Positions 9,075-17,452 of a stretch of DNA of 64,000 bases are shown here, in pieces. This stretch comes from Trinickia soli (GTDB lineage Bacteria; Pseudomonadota; Gammaproteobacteria; Burkholderiales; Burkholderiaceae). The translations under genes and the position numbers were made by a program. Positions within the stretch are counted from its first letter, which is position 1; each line of letters begins with the position of its first letter. Under the pieces are notes generated by a model. It was not told the DNA's origin. It saw nothing but the letters and a program-made list of their open reading frames with translations, and did no database searches. Where the stretch lies: the NCBI RefSeq assembly GCF_002879855.1, contig NZ_PNYB01000008.1, positions 186,001-250,000 on the forward strand. Reading direction: 5' to 3'.

Positions 9075-10346
9075 TCAAAGATCGGTGGTGGACGCAGCAC
9101 AGACAGGATCGCTTTCGCGACCGGCGAGCATGCGCCGGCGCGGCGCGGTTTCGACGAGGAACACGACCACGCAGGCACCCGCGACGAGGCTGCAGAAGGC
9201 GAAGTCGAGCGTCCGCGCCAGGCCAAAATGCTCGGCGATGAAGCCGGCGATCGCAGGGGCCACGCCACCGCCGAACGTCTCGCCGACACCCGACACGAAA
9301 CCAATGGCCGACGCGACGAGGCCAAGCGGGGCAGCCTCCGTGGCGACGGGGCCGCTGAGCAGAGACAGCAATCCGATCGAGAACATCGATACGCCGAAAA
9401 GCAACGCGAACAACAATTTTGGATCGGGACCGGTGCGGGCAAAGCAGTACAGGAAAAGCGTCGCGACCACGAAACCGACGAGTGCGGTCGGGCGTCGGCC
9501 CACGTAATCCGAGATGCCGGGCAAGAGAAACGAGCCGGCGAACCCACCGAAGCCGATCGCCGAGGCAACGAAGCCCATGCTGCGCGTATCGAGGTGAAGC
9601 ACTGCAACCAGATACGTGGGTACCATCGCGCCGATCACGAAGATGCCGCCCATCGCGCACAAAATCGCTGCCGTCGCGACGAGCACGTTGCGCGTGCGCA
9701 GCAATTGCATCCAGGTCGCCTTGGTCACGCCTGAGTGGAGATCGATGGCCGATGCGCCGTTACGGCCGTCCTTGCGCAGCAGTCGCCAAATGAGCGCGGA
9801 CACGATCAGGCCAGGCACCGCCGAAATCATGAAGACCCAGTGCCATGACGGCACGATCCGCACCAACTGAGTGGCCACGATCGGTGCGAAACCAAGCCCG
9901 ACGAGCGGAATCATGCTCAGTTGCAGCCCTTGATTGAGCCCGCGGCGCGCGGGCCGCGACGCCTCGCTGTTCGCAGCAAGGCTCGCGGGCGTGAACGCGC
10001 CTTCGGCCACGCCCATCGCCGCGCGTAGCAGCACGAGGCTCGCAAATCCGCTGGCAAATCCCGACAAGCTCGAAAGCAGCGAGAAAACGATCATCGTGGC
10101 AACGAGGATCTTCTTGCGACCGATGCGGTCCGAAACCGGCCCCATCACAATCGACCAGAGCCCCCACGCCACGCCGAGCACGCCGATCAGGCTGCCCAGT
10201 TGCGAATAGCTGAGCCGCAAGTCGCTCATCATGTACGGGAACATGGGCGCCATCAGCCACCGGTCGAAGCCGACCAATCCGAACCCTAGGCCCAGCAATA
10301 CGAGCGTTCTGCGCTCATAGCCGACGTCATGTTGAGGGGCAGTCAT
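9075..10346 (-). CDS. AAHS-type MFS transporter for an aromatic acid
   Basis: A 423-residue major-facilitator carrier with 12 predicted transmembrane helices. The first helix holds the acidic GLVGFDRWLMAPMFPYM motif and the loop 2-3 signature is DRIGRKKILVA, both typical of the aromatic acid:H+ symporter family. It lies in the LacI-linked operon and is closely similar in sequence pattern to the carrier at 33280-34539, for example in SDRIGRKKILV and in VPTYL(V/M)AVLH(L/F)D. The substrate is probably an aromatic acid handled by the neighbouring enzymes. Confidence 0.87.
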   Translation of the reverse strand: MTAPQHDVGYERRTLVLLGLGFGLVGFDRWLMAPMFPYMMSDLRLSYSQLGSLIGVLGVAWGLWSIVMGPVSDRIGRKKILVATMIVFSLLSSLSGFASGFASLVLLRAAMGVAEGAFTPASLAANSEASRPARRGLNQGLQLSMIPLVGLGFAPIVATQLVRIVPSWHWVFMISAVPGLIVSALIWRLLRKDGRNGASAIDLHSGVTKATWMQLLRTRNVLVATAAILCAMGGIFVIGAMVPTYLVAVLHLDTRSMGFVASAIGFGGFAGSFLLPGISDYVGRRPTALVGFVVATLFLYCFARTGPDPKLLFALLFGVSMFSIGLLSLLSGPVATEAAPLGLVASAIGFVSGVGETFGGGVAPAIAGFIAEHFGLARTLDFAFCSLVAGACVVVFLVETAPRRRMLAGRESDPVCAASTTDL

Positions 10347-10378
10347 GAAATGTCTCCGGGGTTTGAGTTATCGTTCAT

Positions 10379-10612
10379 TTAGTCAGGCAAGTCGCGCGGC
10401 TGGCTCGTCGGCGGGACGACGCTCCAGCTTCCGTCGTCGTGTCGAAAGAAAAAGATGGCGATCGCTTGGGCGCGCCCCGGGAGCGATACCCGAATGCAAC
10501 GATTCCGCTTGGGCATGATGTGCGGCACGCGGCTCACTTGCACAGGCTCGGTCGAGGTCCTGCCGAACCACTTCTCGACCACGCATCGCAAAGTTCTGTC
10601 CTCTGCAAACAC
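10379..10612 (-). CDS. Conserved-looking 77-aa protein of unknown function, first gene of the operon
   Basis: The GTG at 10612 is favoured because an AAGGAG ribosome site lies 8 bases upstream; an earlier in-frame TTG at 10633 has none. The 77-residue product (VFAEDRTLRCVVEKWFGRTS near the start, FFFRHDDGSWSVVPP near the end) is soluble, basic in the middle and resembles no family I can name. It is the first coding unit after the LacI-type operator and promoter, 32 bases before the carrier, which argues that it is a real gene of the regulon. Confidence 0.6.
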   Translation of the reverse strand: MFAEDRTLRCVVEKWFGRTSTEPVQVSRVPHIMPKRNRCIRVSLPGRAQAIAIFFFRHDDGSWSVVPPTSQPRDLPD

Positions 10613-10678
10613 TTCACCCTCTCCTTCCCGCAACCGACCGAGACGGCAGCGCTACGGTGCTCCGTCACTGCGCTCGCA

Positions 10679-10723
10679 GTGCTAACGTTAGCGCATATTA
10701 GATGCAGCTTTTGCTGATGTCAA
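10679..10723 (-). promoter_or_regulatory. Sigma-70 promoter with LacI-type operator for the 10612-6274 operon
   Basis: On the minus strand, TTGACA (10723-10718) and TAATAT (10700-10695) are separated by exactly 17 bases, a near-consensus promoter. The perfect 12-base palindrome GCTAACGTTAGC (10681-10692) sits directly downstream and would cover the start of transcription. Bound repressor should block the promoter. This is one of eight copies of the same motif in the window. Confidence 0.85.
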
Positions 10724-10810
10724 ATGCATTCATTAGTTCATAAAAATGCCTACGTAAGCATTGATCCGAGGCCCCTGACCGAATGCAGTGCGGCCCCGGC
10801 CATCCGGTTT

Positions 10811-10854
10811 TGCTATCGATAGCAGCAGCGTGCCGGTTTATGCTATCGTTTGTC
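10811..10854. promoter_or_regulatory. Operator pair upstream of the LacI-family gene
   Basis: A perfect 14-base palindrome, TGCTATCGATAGCA, lies at 10811-10824. A degenerate copy, TGCTATCGTTTGTC, with one good half, lies at 10841-10854, 24 bases before the regulator ATG. Both are variants of the motif found in front of the target genes and fit autoregulation. The first is 131 bases centre to centre from the site in the divergent operon promoter, so a repression loop is possible. Confidence 0.75.
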
Positions 10855-10877
10855 CCGATTCGCCTCATTGGAACGCC

Positions 10878-11939
10878 ATGGTCACCATCAAAGACATTGC
10901 CGCCCGCCTCCAGGTCTCGCCGTCGACGGTGGGACGGGCTCTCGCCGACGATCCGAGAATCAGCGCCGCCACGAAAAAGAAAGTGTCGGAAGTCGCGAAT
11001 GAAATGGGCTACGTGGCCAATCTGGCCGCGCGAATGATGCGCGGCGTCTCGAGCAATCTGGTCGGCCTGGTGCTGCCTGACATTCGCAATAGCTTTTATT
11101 CGACGATCGCGCACGCGCTGTCCAAATGCGTGCAAGGCGCAGGTTTTCAGCTCACTCTGTCGGAGACCGGAGACGACCGCATGGTCGAACTGCAGCACAT
11201 CCGAGAACTGGCGAGTGCGAACGTAGCCGGTATCATCATCGTTCCGACTGCGAAGCCTCACAGGGAAGCGATACGGCTGCTCAAGATGTTGCCCCACGTG
11301 CAGTTGATCCGCCGGCAAGCGGCGATCGGCGATCAATTCTTCGGAATTGACGATACGAAGGCGCTATACGAAGCGACGGACCATCTCGTTCAACTAGGCC
11401 ATCGCCGGATTGCGTATATCGGTGGCCCTGACGATCTGCCCACGGGCGCGGCGCGGTTGCAGGGCTATCAGAAGGCGCTTGATGCCCTTTCCCGCAATGG
11501 AAGGGCCGGCCCGGAACACGTACGGCTCGGCTCCCCTGGCTCCGTCGAGTTCGGCCGCGAGGCCATGCGTGCTTTGCTATCGTTGGCAAATGCGCCGACG
11601 GCCGTGGTGGCCGGCTCGGTGCGCATTACGCAAGGCATTCTCGAAGAACTGATGTCTCGTCGCATCAGCGTTCCCGATCAACTTTCCGTCGTGGGTTTTG
11701 GCGATGAAGTCGGATTCAGTTGGTGGGGGCCGGGACTCACGACGATCGGCCTGCCCGTTCATGATCTGGCGACCGCTTGCGGCCTGTGGTTCGTGCATCA
11801 AATCCGCCAAAACGAGTCTGCGCGCGCGCCCTACTCGTCGATTGCCACGTCGACGCTGATCGTGCGCGGCAGCACGTGCGCGCTCGGCACCGCTCAGCGC
11901 GAGCGCGCACCGCTCAGTAGGAGTAAAAGCCCTGCTTAG
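10878..11939 (+). CDS. LacI-family transcriptional regulator, predicted repressor of the TGCTAACGTTAGCA regulon
   Basis: A 353-residue LacI/GalR regulator. The N-terminal helix-turn-helix is MVTIKDIAARLQVSPSTVGR followed by the hinge region near 45-60; the rest is a periplasmic-binding-protein-like effector domain (GLVLPDIRNSFYSTI, YIGGPDDLPTGAARLQGY, VVGFGDEVGFSWWGPGLTT). The ATG at 10878 begins the canonical HTH. Operators of its type lie in front of it and of at least six other transcription units. Its effector is probably a pathway intermediate. The 3' end overlaps the convergent dehydrogenase gene by 26 bases. Confidence 0.9.
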   Translation: MVTIKDIAARLQVSPSTVGRALADDPRISAATKKKVSEVANEMGYVANLAARMMRGVSSNLVGLVLPDIRNSFYSTIAHALSKCVQGAGFQLTLSETGDDRMVELQHIRELASANVAGIIIVPTAKPHREAIRLLKMLPHVQLIRRQAAIGDQFFGIDDTKALYEATDHLVQLGHRRIAYIGGPDDLPTGAARLQGYQKALDALSRNGRAGPEHVRLGSPGSVEFGREAMRALLSLANAPTAVVAGSVRITQGILEELMSRRISVPDQLSVVGFGDEVGFSWWGPGLTTIGLPVHDLATACGLWFVHQIRQNESARAPYSSIATSTLIVRGSTCALGTAQRERAPLSRSKSPA

Positions 11940-12762
11940 TTTTGCGACCGAGACAGCCCGCATCGACCATCTCTCTGAGCAACGGCGCGGGCCGATATTT
12001 CGTATCGTTCAGGTCGCGGTGAATCACCTCCATGATCGAAAGCACCGTATCGAGCCCGATCAAATCCGCCAGCGCCAGCGGCCCCATCGGATGATTCGCG
12101 CCCAGCCGCATCCCCGCATCGATTTCCTCTGCGCCTGCGCAGCCCTCCTGCAGGACGAAGACGGCTTCGTTGATCATCGGCACCAGGATGCGATTGACGA
12201 CGAAGCCTGGGGCATTCTTGACCTGAATCGCGGACTTGCCGAGCCGTTCGGCCAGCACGACCGTCGCGTCGAACGTGGCATCGCTGGTCTGCATGCCGCG
12301 AATGACTTCGACAAGCGCCATCGCAGGGACCGGGTTGAAGAAATGCATGCCGACGAATCGGGAAGGATCCGCAAGCGTTGCCGCGAGCTTGGTGATCGAT
12401 ACCGACGATGTGTTCGTGGCGACAATCGCATCGGGGTTGGCGACGGCGTCCAGGCCCTGCAATATCTGCTGTTTGATTCGAACGTTTTCCGTCGCCGCTT
12501 CGATCAGGACATCGCATGCAGCGAACGCGCCGAGCTTGGGCGCTGCATGCACGCGCGTCATGGCGCCGGCGGCCTCACCGGAGGTGATCTTCCCCTTGGA
12601 CACCAACCGGTCGAAGCTGGCCGATAGTCGGTCCACGCTGCGCGTCAACGCGCTCGCATCGACGTCGTTGAGCATGACGTCCAGGCCAGCCGTAGCACAG
12701 GCCTGAGCAATGCCGATCCCCATCTGGCCTGCGCCGACGATTCCTATCGTTTCGAATTTCAT
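11914..12762 (-). CDS. 3-hydroxybutyryl-CoA dehydrogenase
   Basis: A 282-residue 3-hydroxyacyl-CoA dehydrogenase of the short monofunctional type. The NAD-binding motif GIVGAGQMGIGIAQACA is at residues 7-23, and the catalytic His is in GMHFFNPVPAMALVEVI near 138-154. The C-terminal domain has LGANHPMGPLALADLIGLD. It oxidises 3-hydroxybutyryl-CoA to acetoacetyl-CoA. It closes the glutaryl-CoA operon and fits the step after hydration of crotonyl-CoA. A crotonase gene is not in this operon, so that enzyme must come from elsewhere. Confidence 0.9.
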   Translation of the reverse strand: MKFETIGIVGAGQMGIGIAQACATAGLDVMLNDVDASALTRSVDRLSASFDRLVSKGKITSGEAAGAMTRVHAAPKLGAFAACDVLIEAATENVRIKQQILQGLDAVANPDAIVATNTSSVSITKLAATLADPSRFVGMHFFNPVPAMALVEVIRGMQTSDATFDATVVLAERLGKSAIQVKNAPGFVVNRILVPMINEAVFVLQEGCAGAEEIDAGMRLGANHPMGPLALADLIGLDTVLSIMEVIHRDLNDTKYRPAPLLREMVDAGCLGRKTKQGFYSY

Positions 12763-13067
12763 GGATGCCTTACCTGCTCTGAAAAGAGTTCGGATAATTT
12801 AGTCCGCCGCTGTTCCCGCCCTGACCGTTCTCCCGGCTGCCCGACGCCACGCAGGTCGGCCTCGTCCTTGGCCGCCCGGATTGCACCGTCGAAGGTGGAC
12901 TCGCTCGCGACGCGCGCTCGATCAACGTTAATTACCCAGCTATCGAACGCATAACGCCACCGAATGCGACGCTCCTCGAGCAGCGCGGAAAACCAGCGCC
13001 AGAGCGCCGCATCCTGCGCATTGGCCGCCGCGGCGGCATCAAGGCGGGTTCGCTGCATGGCGTTCAT
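12759..13067 (-). CDS. Small protein of unknown function in the glutarate operon
   Basis: A 102-residue soluble protein with a tryptophan-rich stretch (ALWRWFSALLEERRIRWRYA near 21-40) and a charged C-terminus. No family was recognised. Its stop overlaps the start of the dehydrogenase gene by 4 bases (ATGA type), and it lies in the same direction about 50 bases after etfA, which supports a real co-translated gene. Starts at residue 1 or 4 are both possible. A role in the CoA pathway is only suggested by position. Confidence 0.55.
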   Translation of the reverse strand: MNAMQRTRLDAAAAANAQDAALWRWFSALLEERRIRWRYAFDSWVINVDRARVASESTFDGAIRAAKDEADLRGVGQPGERSGREQRRTKLSELFSEQVRHP

Positions 13068-13115
13068 CGTTGCTCCGGTTCGTGCATGGCTTCGATCGAA
13101 ATGCGGGACCCACGC

Positions 13116-14090
13116 TTAGGCAAGGGCGGCGACCAGCTCCGGGACGGCTGTGAACAAGTCGGCTGCGAGTCCATAATCGGCCACGGTGAAGATCGGTGCT
13201 TCGGAGTCCTTATTGATCGCCACGATCACCTTCGAATCCTTCATCCCGGCCAAGTGCTGAATCGCCCCCGAGATGCCGACCGCCACATACAGCTGCGGCG
13301 CCACGATCTTGCCGGTTTGGCCCACTTGGTAGTCGTTCGGCACGTAGCCTGCGTCCACCGCCGCGCGCGAGGCGCCCAGCGCCGCGCCGAGCTTGTCGGC
13401 CAGGGGCTCCAGCACCTGCATGTAATTCTCGCCGCTGCCAAGACCACGACCACCCGACACGATGATGCTCGCGCTTGTCAGCTCGGGACGGTCCAGCTTC
13501 GTCACTTCGCGATTCACGAACTGCGAGACGCCGGCATCGGGCGCGGCTTCGATCTTTTCAATCGATGCGTTGCCGCCTTCCGCCGCCACCGCGTCGAAGC
13601 CCGTCGCGCGCACGGTAATCACCTTGATCGCATCGCTCGATTGCACCGTGGCAATGGCATTGCCCGCATAGATCGGGCGCTCGAACGTATCGCCCGATAC
13701 CACGGCCGTAATTTCGCTGATCTGAGCGACGTCGAGCTTGGCCGCAATGCGCGGCGCGACGTTCTTGCCGTACGCCGTGGCCGGCGCCACGATGTGCGAG
13801 TAGTCCTTCGCCACGTTCAGCACGGTCGCTTCGACGATTTCCGCGAGGCCTTCGGCCAATTGCGGCGCATCGGCCAGCAACACCTTCGATACGCCGGCGA
13901 TCTTCGCCGCCGCGTCGGCCGAGCCTTGCGCGTTGTGCCCGGCAACCAGCACATGGATGTCGCCACCGACGAATTTGGCAACCTCGTGCGCGGCAGCAAC
14001 AGTATTCAATGTCGCACCCTTGATCGACGCGTTGCCCCCCGAGGAGGGGGGTTTCAGGGCATCGTGTTCGGCAATAACCAGAATCGTCAT
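13116..14090 (-). CDS. etfA: Electron transfer flavoprotein alpha subunit
   Basis: A 324-residue EtfA. The FAD-binding C-terminal domain is intact (VSGGRGLGSGENY near 208-220, DAGYVPNDYQVGQTGK near 246-261, GISGAIQHLAGM near 273-284). It accepts electrons from acyl-CoA dehydrogenases as a dimer with EtfB and passes them to ETF-quinone oxidoreductase. The N-terminus is odd: after MTILVIAEHD, nine extra residues (ALKPPSSGG) precede the normal NASIKGATLN. They are encoded by a C6/G6 inverted repeat at 14035-14051. etfB lies 10 bases upstream. Confidence 0.93.
   Translation of the reverse strand: MTILVIAEHDALKPPSSGGNASIKGATLNTVAAAHEVAKFVGGDIHVLVAGHNAQGSADAAAKIAGVSKVLLADAPQLAEGLAEIVEATVLNVAKDYSHIVAPATAYGKNVAPRIAAKLDVAQISEITAVVSGDTFERPIYAGNAIATVQSSDAIKVITVRATGFDAVAAEGGNASIEKIEAAPDAGVSQFVNREVTKLDRPELTSASIIVSGGRGLGSGENYMQVLEPLADKLGAALGASRAAVDAGYVPNDYQVGQTGKIVAPQLYVAVGISGAIQHLAGMKDSKVIVAINKDSEAPIFTVADYGLAADLFTAVPELVAALA
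14034..14060 (-). repeat. In-frame 27-bp insertion with C6-GAGGA-G6 inverted repeat inside etfA
   Basis: Six C (14035-14040) and six G (14046-14051) flank GAGGA. The segment codes for codons 11-19 of etfA, which are extra relative to the usual N-terminus of the family. It keeps the frame, and the insert falls in a loop after the first beta-strand. It could be a small palindromic element that landed in the gene and was tolerated. Confidence 0.5.
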
Positions 14091-14100
14091 GTCTCTCCCC

Positions 14101-14862
14101 TTACAACACCTTCGCTTCGGTCTTCAGCTTCTCGACCAGCGTCTGCACATCCGGCACCATCACACCAGCACTGCGCTTGGGCGGCTCAGCCACCTTCAAA
14201 GTCTTCAAACGAGGGGCTACATCCACGCCGAGATCCTCGGGCTTGATCGTTTCAAGCGGCTTCTTCTTCGCCTTCATAATGTTGGGCAGCGTCACATAGC
14301 GCGGTTCGTTCAAGCGCAGATCCGTCGTCACCACCGCCGGCAGGGTCAACGTCAGCGTTTCAGCGCCGCCGTCCACTTCACGTGCGACCGTCGCGCGCTT
14401 TTGTCCCCCCTCGTCGACAATTGCCACCCTCGAGGCAAACGTCGCTTGCGGCAGACCTGCCAGTGCCGCCAACATTTGACCCGTTTGGTTCGAATCGTCG
14501 TCGATCGCTTGCTTGCCGAGGATCACGAGCTGCGGTTGCTCTTTGTCCACCAGTGCTTTCAAAAGCTTCGCCACCGCCAGCGGCTGCAGATCCTCGTTCG
14601 ATTCGATCAGGATCGCGCGGTCCGCGCCGATCGCCAGCGCGGTGCGCAGCGTTTCCTGACATTGCGTCACACCGGCCGAGACCACCACCACTTCCGCGGC
14701 CACGCCCGCTTCCTTCAGACGCACCGCCTCTTCCGCGGCGATTTCGTCGAACGGGTTCATCGACATCTTCACGTTCGCGATGTCGACGCCCGTACCATCC
14801 GACTTCACTCGGACCTTGACGTTGTAATCGACCACGCGTTTCACCGGCACCAGAATCTTCAC
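14101..14862 (-). CDS. etfB: Electron transfer flavoprotein beta subunit
   Basis: A 253-residue EtfB. It opens with [19 protein letters not shown] and carries the AMP-binding signature region [18 protein letters not shown] near 122-139. The C-terminal arm ([20 protein letters not shown]) contacts EtfA. The start is the GTG at 14862, with a GGGAGGG ribosome site upstream. Together with EtfA it collects electrons from the glutaryl-CoA dehydrogenase encoded in the same operon. The product is of normal length and shows no damage. Confidence 0.94.
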   Translation of the reverse strand: MKILVPVKRVVDYNVKVRVKSDGTGVDIANVKMSMNPFDEIAAEEAVRLKEAGVAAEVVVVSAGVTQCQETLRTALAIGADRAILIESNEDLQPLAVAKLLKALVDKEQPQLVILGKQAIDDDSNQTGQMLAALAGLPQATFASRVAIVDEGGQKRATVAREVDGGAETLTLTLPAVVTTDLRLNEPRYVTLPNIMKAKKKPLETIKPEDLGVDVAPRLKTLKVAEPPKRSAGVMVPDVQTLVEKLKTEAKVL

Positions 14863-14889
14863 GTTCGCCCTCCCATCAGGCTGCGTCCA

Positions 14890-16128
14890 TCAAACGACGT
14901 TGCTTTCCCGCAAAGCGGCGATCTGCTCCGCATTCAACCCGAGCCATTCGTCGAGCACCGTTTCCGTGTGTTCGCCCAAAGTCGGCGGCGCATTCCGGTA
15001 TTGCACGGGTGTTTCCGACATTCGAATCGGATTGGCGACGAGCGGCACCTTCCCCGCAACGGGATGCGCCATCTCCATGCGCATCGCGCGCGACTGAACA
15101 TGGGGGTCGGCAAACACCTGATCCATCCGATTGATGGGGCCGCACGGCACACCGCGCTCCTCCAGCATCGCCACCCACTGAGCCGTCGTGCGTGTCACGG
15201 TCACGGTATGCAGCAGCGCGACGAGTTCGTCCCTATGCAGCACGCGCTGCGGATTGCTGACAAACCGCGCATCGCTGGCCCATTCCGGCCGGCCGAGCCC
15301 GGCACAGAGGCTCGAGAACTGCGAGTCGTTTCCGACCGCGATAATCATGTAGCCGTCCGCCGTCGGAAAATCCTGGTACGGGACGATGCTCGGGTGCGCA
15401 TTGCCCATTCGCCGAGGGACGTTGCCGCCGATCAAATAGTTGGCTGCTTGATTGGCCAAGCACGCGATCTGCACGTCGAGCAGCGCGAGATCGATGTGCT
15501 GACCTTGTCCCGACCGTTCGCGATGCGCCAGCGCCGCAAGCACGGCAACGCTCGAATACAGGCCCGTCATCACGTCGGTCAGCGCGACGCCGACTTTGAT
15601 CGGACCTTCGCCGGGCGATCCATCCGGCCGGCCTGTCAGGCTCATCAAACCGCCCATCCCTTGCATCAGGAAGTCGTAGCCGGCTCGCGCCGCATAGGGT
15701 CCGGTCTGCCCGAACCCGGTGATCGAGCAATAGATGAGGCGCGGATTGATCGCCGCGAGGCTCGCGTAGTCGAGCCCATAGCGCGCAAGTCCGCCGACCT
15801 TGAAATTTTCAAGGACGATGTCGGCCTTGCTCGCAAGCTGCCGGATCAGCGCCTGCCCGTCAGGCTGCGCCATGTCGATCGTCACCGATCGCTTGTTGCG
15901 ATTGGCGCTCAGATAATAGGCGGACTCACCGGTCGGGTTGCCGTCGGCATCGCTCAGCCATGGCGGGCCCCATGCGCGCGTATCGTCGCCCACGCCGGGG
16001 CGCTCGACTTTGACGACATCCGCGCCAAGGTCAGCCAGCAATTGGCTGGCCCACGGGCCGGCCAACACGCGCGACAGATCGAGCACCCGCAGGCCCGAGA
16101 GCGCACCTCGTTGCGTCAATGCTTCCAT
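14890..16128 (-). CDS. CaiB/BaiF family CoA-transferase, probably activating glutarate
   Basis: A 412-residue family III CoA-transferase. Family motifs are VLDLSRVLAGPWASQLLADL near 16-35, GADVVKVERPG, and the catalytic Asp in GYDFLMQGMGGLMSLTG near 149-165. It forms CoA-thioesters by transfer through an aspartyl-CoA intermediate. It lies between gcdH (6 bases upstream) and etfB. In other proteobacteria and in mammals, glutarate-specific CaiB-type transferases (succinyl-CoA:glutarate CoA-transferase) partner with glutaryl-CoA dehydrogenase, so glutarate is the likely substrate here. Confidence 0.87.
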   Translation of the reverse strand: MEALTQRGALSGLRVLDLSRVLAGPWASQLLADLGADVVKVERPGVGDDTRAWGPPWLSDADGNPTGESAYYLSANRNKRSVTIDMAQPDGQALIRQLASKADIVLENFKVGGLARYGLDYASLAAINPRLIYCSITGFGQTGPYAARAGYDFLMQGMGGLMSLTGRPDGSPGEGPIKVGVALTDVMTGLYSSVAVLAALAHRERSGQGQHIDLALLDVQIACLANQAANYLIGGNVPRRMGNAHPSIVPYQDFPTADGYMIIAVGNDSQFSSLCAGLGRPEWASDARFVSNPQRVLHRDELVALLHTVTVTRTTAQWVAMLEERGVPCGPINRMDQVFADPHVQSRAMRMEMAHPVAGKVPLVANPIRMSETPVQYRNAPPTLGEHTETVLDEWLGLNAEQIAALRESNVV

Positions 16129-16134
16129 ATCCGT

Positions 16135-17322
16135 TCAGAACGCGGCGATGCCGGTGATGGCTCGTCCGAGGATGAGCGCGTGGACGTCGTGCGTACCCTC
16201 GTACGTATTCACGACTTCGAGATTCACGAGGTGCCGCGCAATGCCGAACTCGTCGCTGATGCCGTTTCCTCCGAGCATGTCGCGTGCGTGCCGCGCGATG
16301 TCGAGTGCCTTGCCGCACGAATTGCGTTTCATGATCGACGTGATCTCGACGGCGGCGGTACCTTCGTCTTTCATGCGGCCGAGCCGCAGGCATCCCTGCA
16401 AGCCGAGCGTGATCTCGGTTTGCATGTCGGCGAGTTTCTTTTGGATCAACTGGTTCGCGGCAAGCGGCTTGCCGAACTGCTTGCGATCAAGCACGTACTG
16501 CCGCGCACGGTGCCAACAGTCCTCGGCCGCGCCGAGCGCGCCCCAGGCAATGCCGAATCGCGCACTGTTCAAGCAGGTGAACGGACCTTTGAGCCCGCGG
16601 ACGTCCGCAAACGCATTCTCTTCGGGGCAAAAGACTTCGTCCATCACGATTTCGCCCGTAATCGACGCGCGCAAGCCGACCTTGCCATGGATCGCCGGCG
16701 CCGACAGTCCCTTCCAGCCTTTTTCCAGGACGAAACCTCGGATCGCGCCTTCATCGTCCTTCGCCCATACGACGAAGACATCGGCGATCGGGCTGTTGGT
16801 GATCCACATCTTGCTGCCGGTCAACAGATAGCCACCGTCGACCTTCTTTGCCCGAGTTGTCATGCTGCCTGGATCGGAGCCGTGATTCGGCTCGGTCAAC
16901 CCGAAGCACCCGATCCATTCACCCCGTGCGAGCCTGGGCAGATACTTGCTCCTGATGGCTTCGGTGCCGAATTCGTAGATCGGCACCATCACGAGCGAGG
17001 ACTGCACGCTCATCATCGAGCGATACCCGGAATCGACTCGTTCGACTTCCCGTGCGACGAGGCCATAAGAGACATAGTTCAACGCCGAGCCGCCGTATTC
17101 CTCCGGAATCGTCACGCCAAGCAATCCTAATTCACCCATCTCACGGAAGATGGCGGGGTCGGTACTTTCCTTGCGAAACGCGTCGAGCACGCGCGGCAGC
17201 AGCCGTTCCTGACAGTAATCGCGCGCAGAATCACGCACCATTCGCTCTTCGTCCGTTAGCTGCCGATCGAGCAGCAAAGGATCGTCCCAATTGAAGCTCT
17301 CTGATTTGTGCTGTCCACGCAT
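16135..17322 (-). CDS. gcdH: Glutaryl-CoA dehydrogenase
   Basis: A 395-residue acyl-CoA dehydrogenase that oxidises and decarboxylates glutaryl-CoA to crotonyl-CoA, using FAD and ETF. The catalytic Glu is in [20 protein letters not shown] (Glu375), a stretch almost identical to mammalian and bacterial GCDH. Other matches are [16 protein letters not shown] and [14 protein letters not shown]. The ATG at 17322 gives the usual [15 protein letters not shown] start; an earlier GTG at 17352 is also in frame. It is the first gene of the operon, facing the LysR gene at 17453. Confidence 0.92.
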   Translation of the reverse strand: MRGQHKSESFNWDDPLLLDRQLTDEERMVRDSARDYCQERLLPRVLDAFRKESTDPAIFREMGELGLLGVTIPEEYGGSALNYVSYGLVAREVERVDSGYRSMMSVQSSLVMVPIYEFGTEAIRSKYLPRLARGEWIGCFGLTEPNHGSDPGSMTTRAKKVDGGYLLTGSKMWITNSPIADVFVVWAKDDEGAIRGFVLEKGWKGLSAPAIHGKVGLRASITGEIVMDEVFCPEENAFADVRGLKGPFTCLNSARFGIAWGALGAAEDCWHRARQYVLDRKQFGKPLAANQLIQKKLADMQTEITLGLQGCLRLGRMKDEGTAAVEITSIMKRNSCGKALDIARHARDMLGGNGISDEFGIARHLVNLEVVNTYEGTHDVHALILGRAITGIAAF

Positions 17323-17378
17323 TTCAAACTCGCAGAAGAAGGTATGTGGCACTCACTCTAATGGTCGCGTGCTCATCA

Positions 17379-17393
17379 AACAAACGATTTGTT
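17379..17393. promoter_or_regulatory. Candidate LysR-binding palindrome between gcdH and its divergent regulator
   Basis: AACAAACGATTTGTT, with 6-base arms AACAAA/TTTGTT and a 3-base centre, contains the T-N11-A layout used by LysR proteins. A second inverted repeat, GTGC-GAGAATT-GCAC, follows at 17405-17419. Both lie in the 130-base gap between the divergent gcdH operon and the LysR gene, where an autoregulated activator would bind. Confidence 0.5.
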
Positions 17394-17452
17394 CTCACTC
17401 ACTTGTGCGAGAATTGCACTCGTTGTTGTAACCACGGCAGGAGTCGAGAACC

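Noticed and set aside
13933-17130. Very long open frame (over 1000 codons) on the plus strand
   Set aside because: It runs antisense to etfA, etfB, CaiB and gcdH, whose family motifs are unambiguous. High GC content opens such frames by chance; it has no family likeness.
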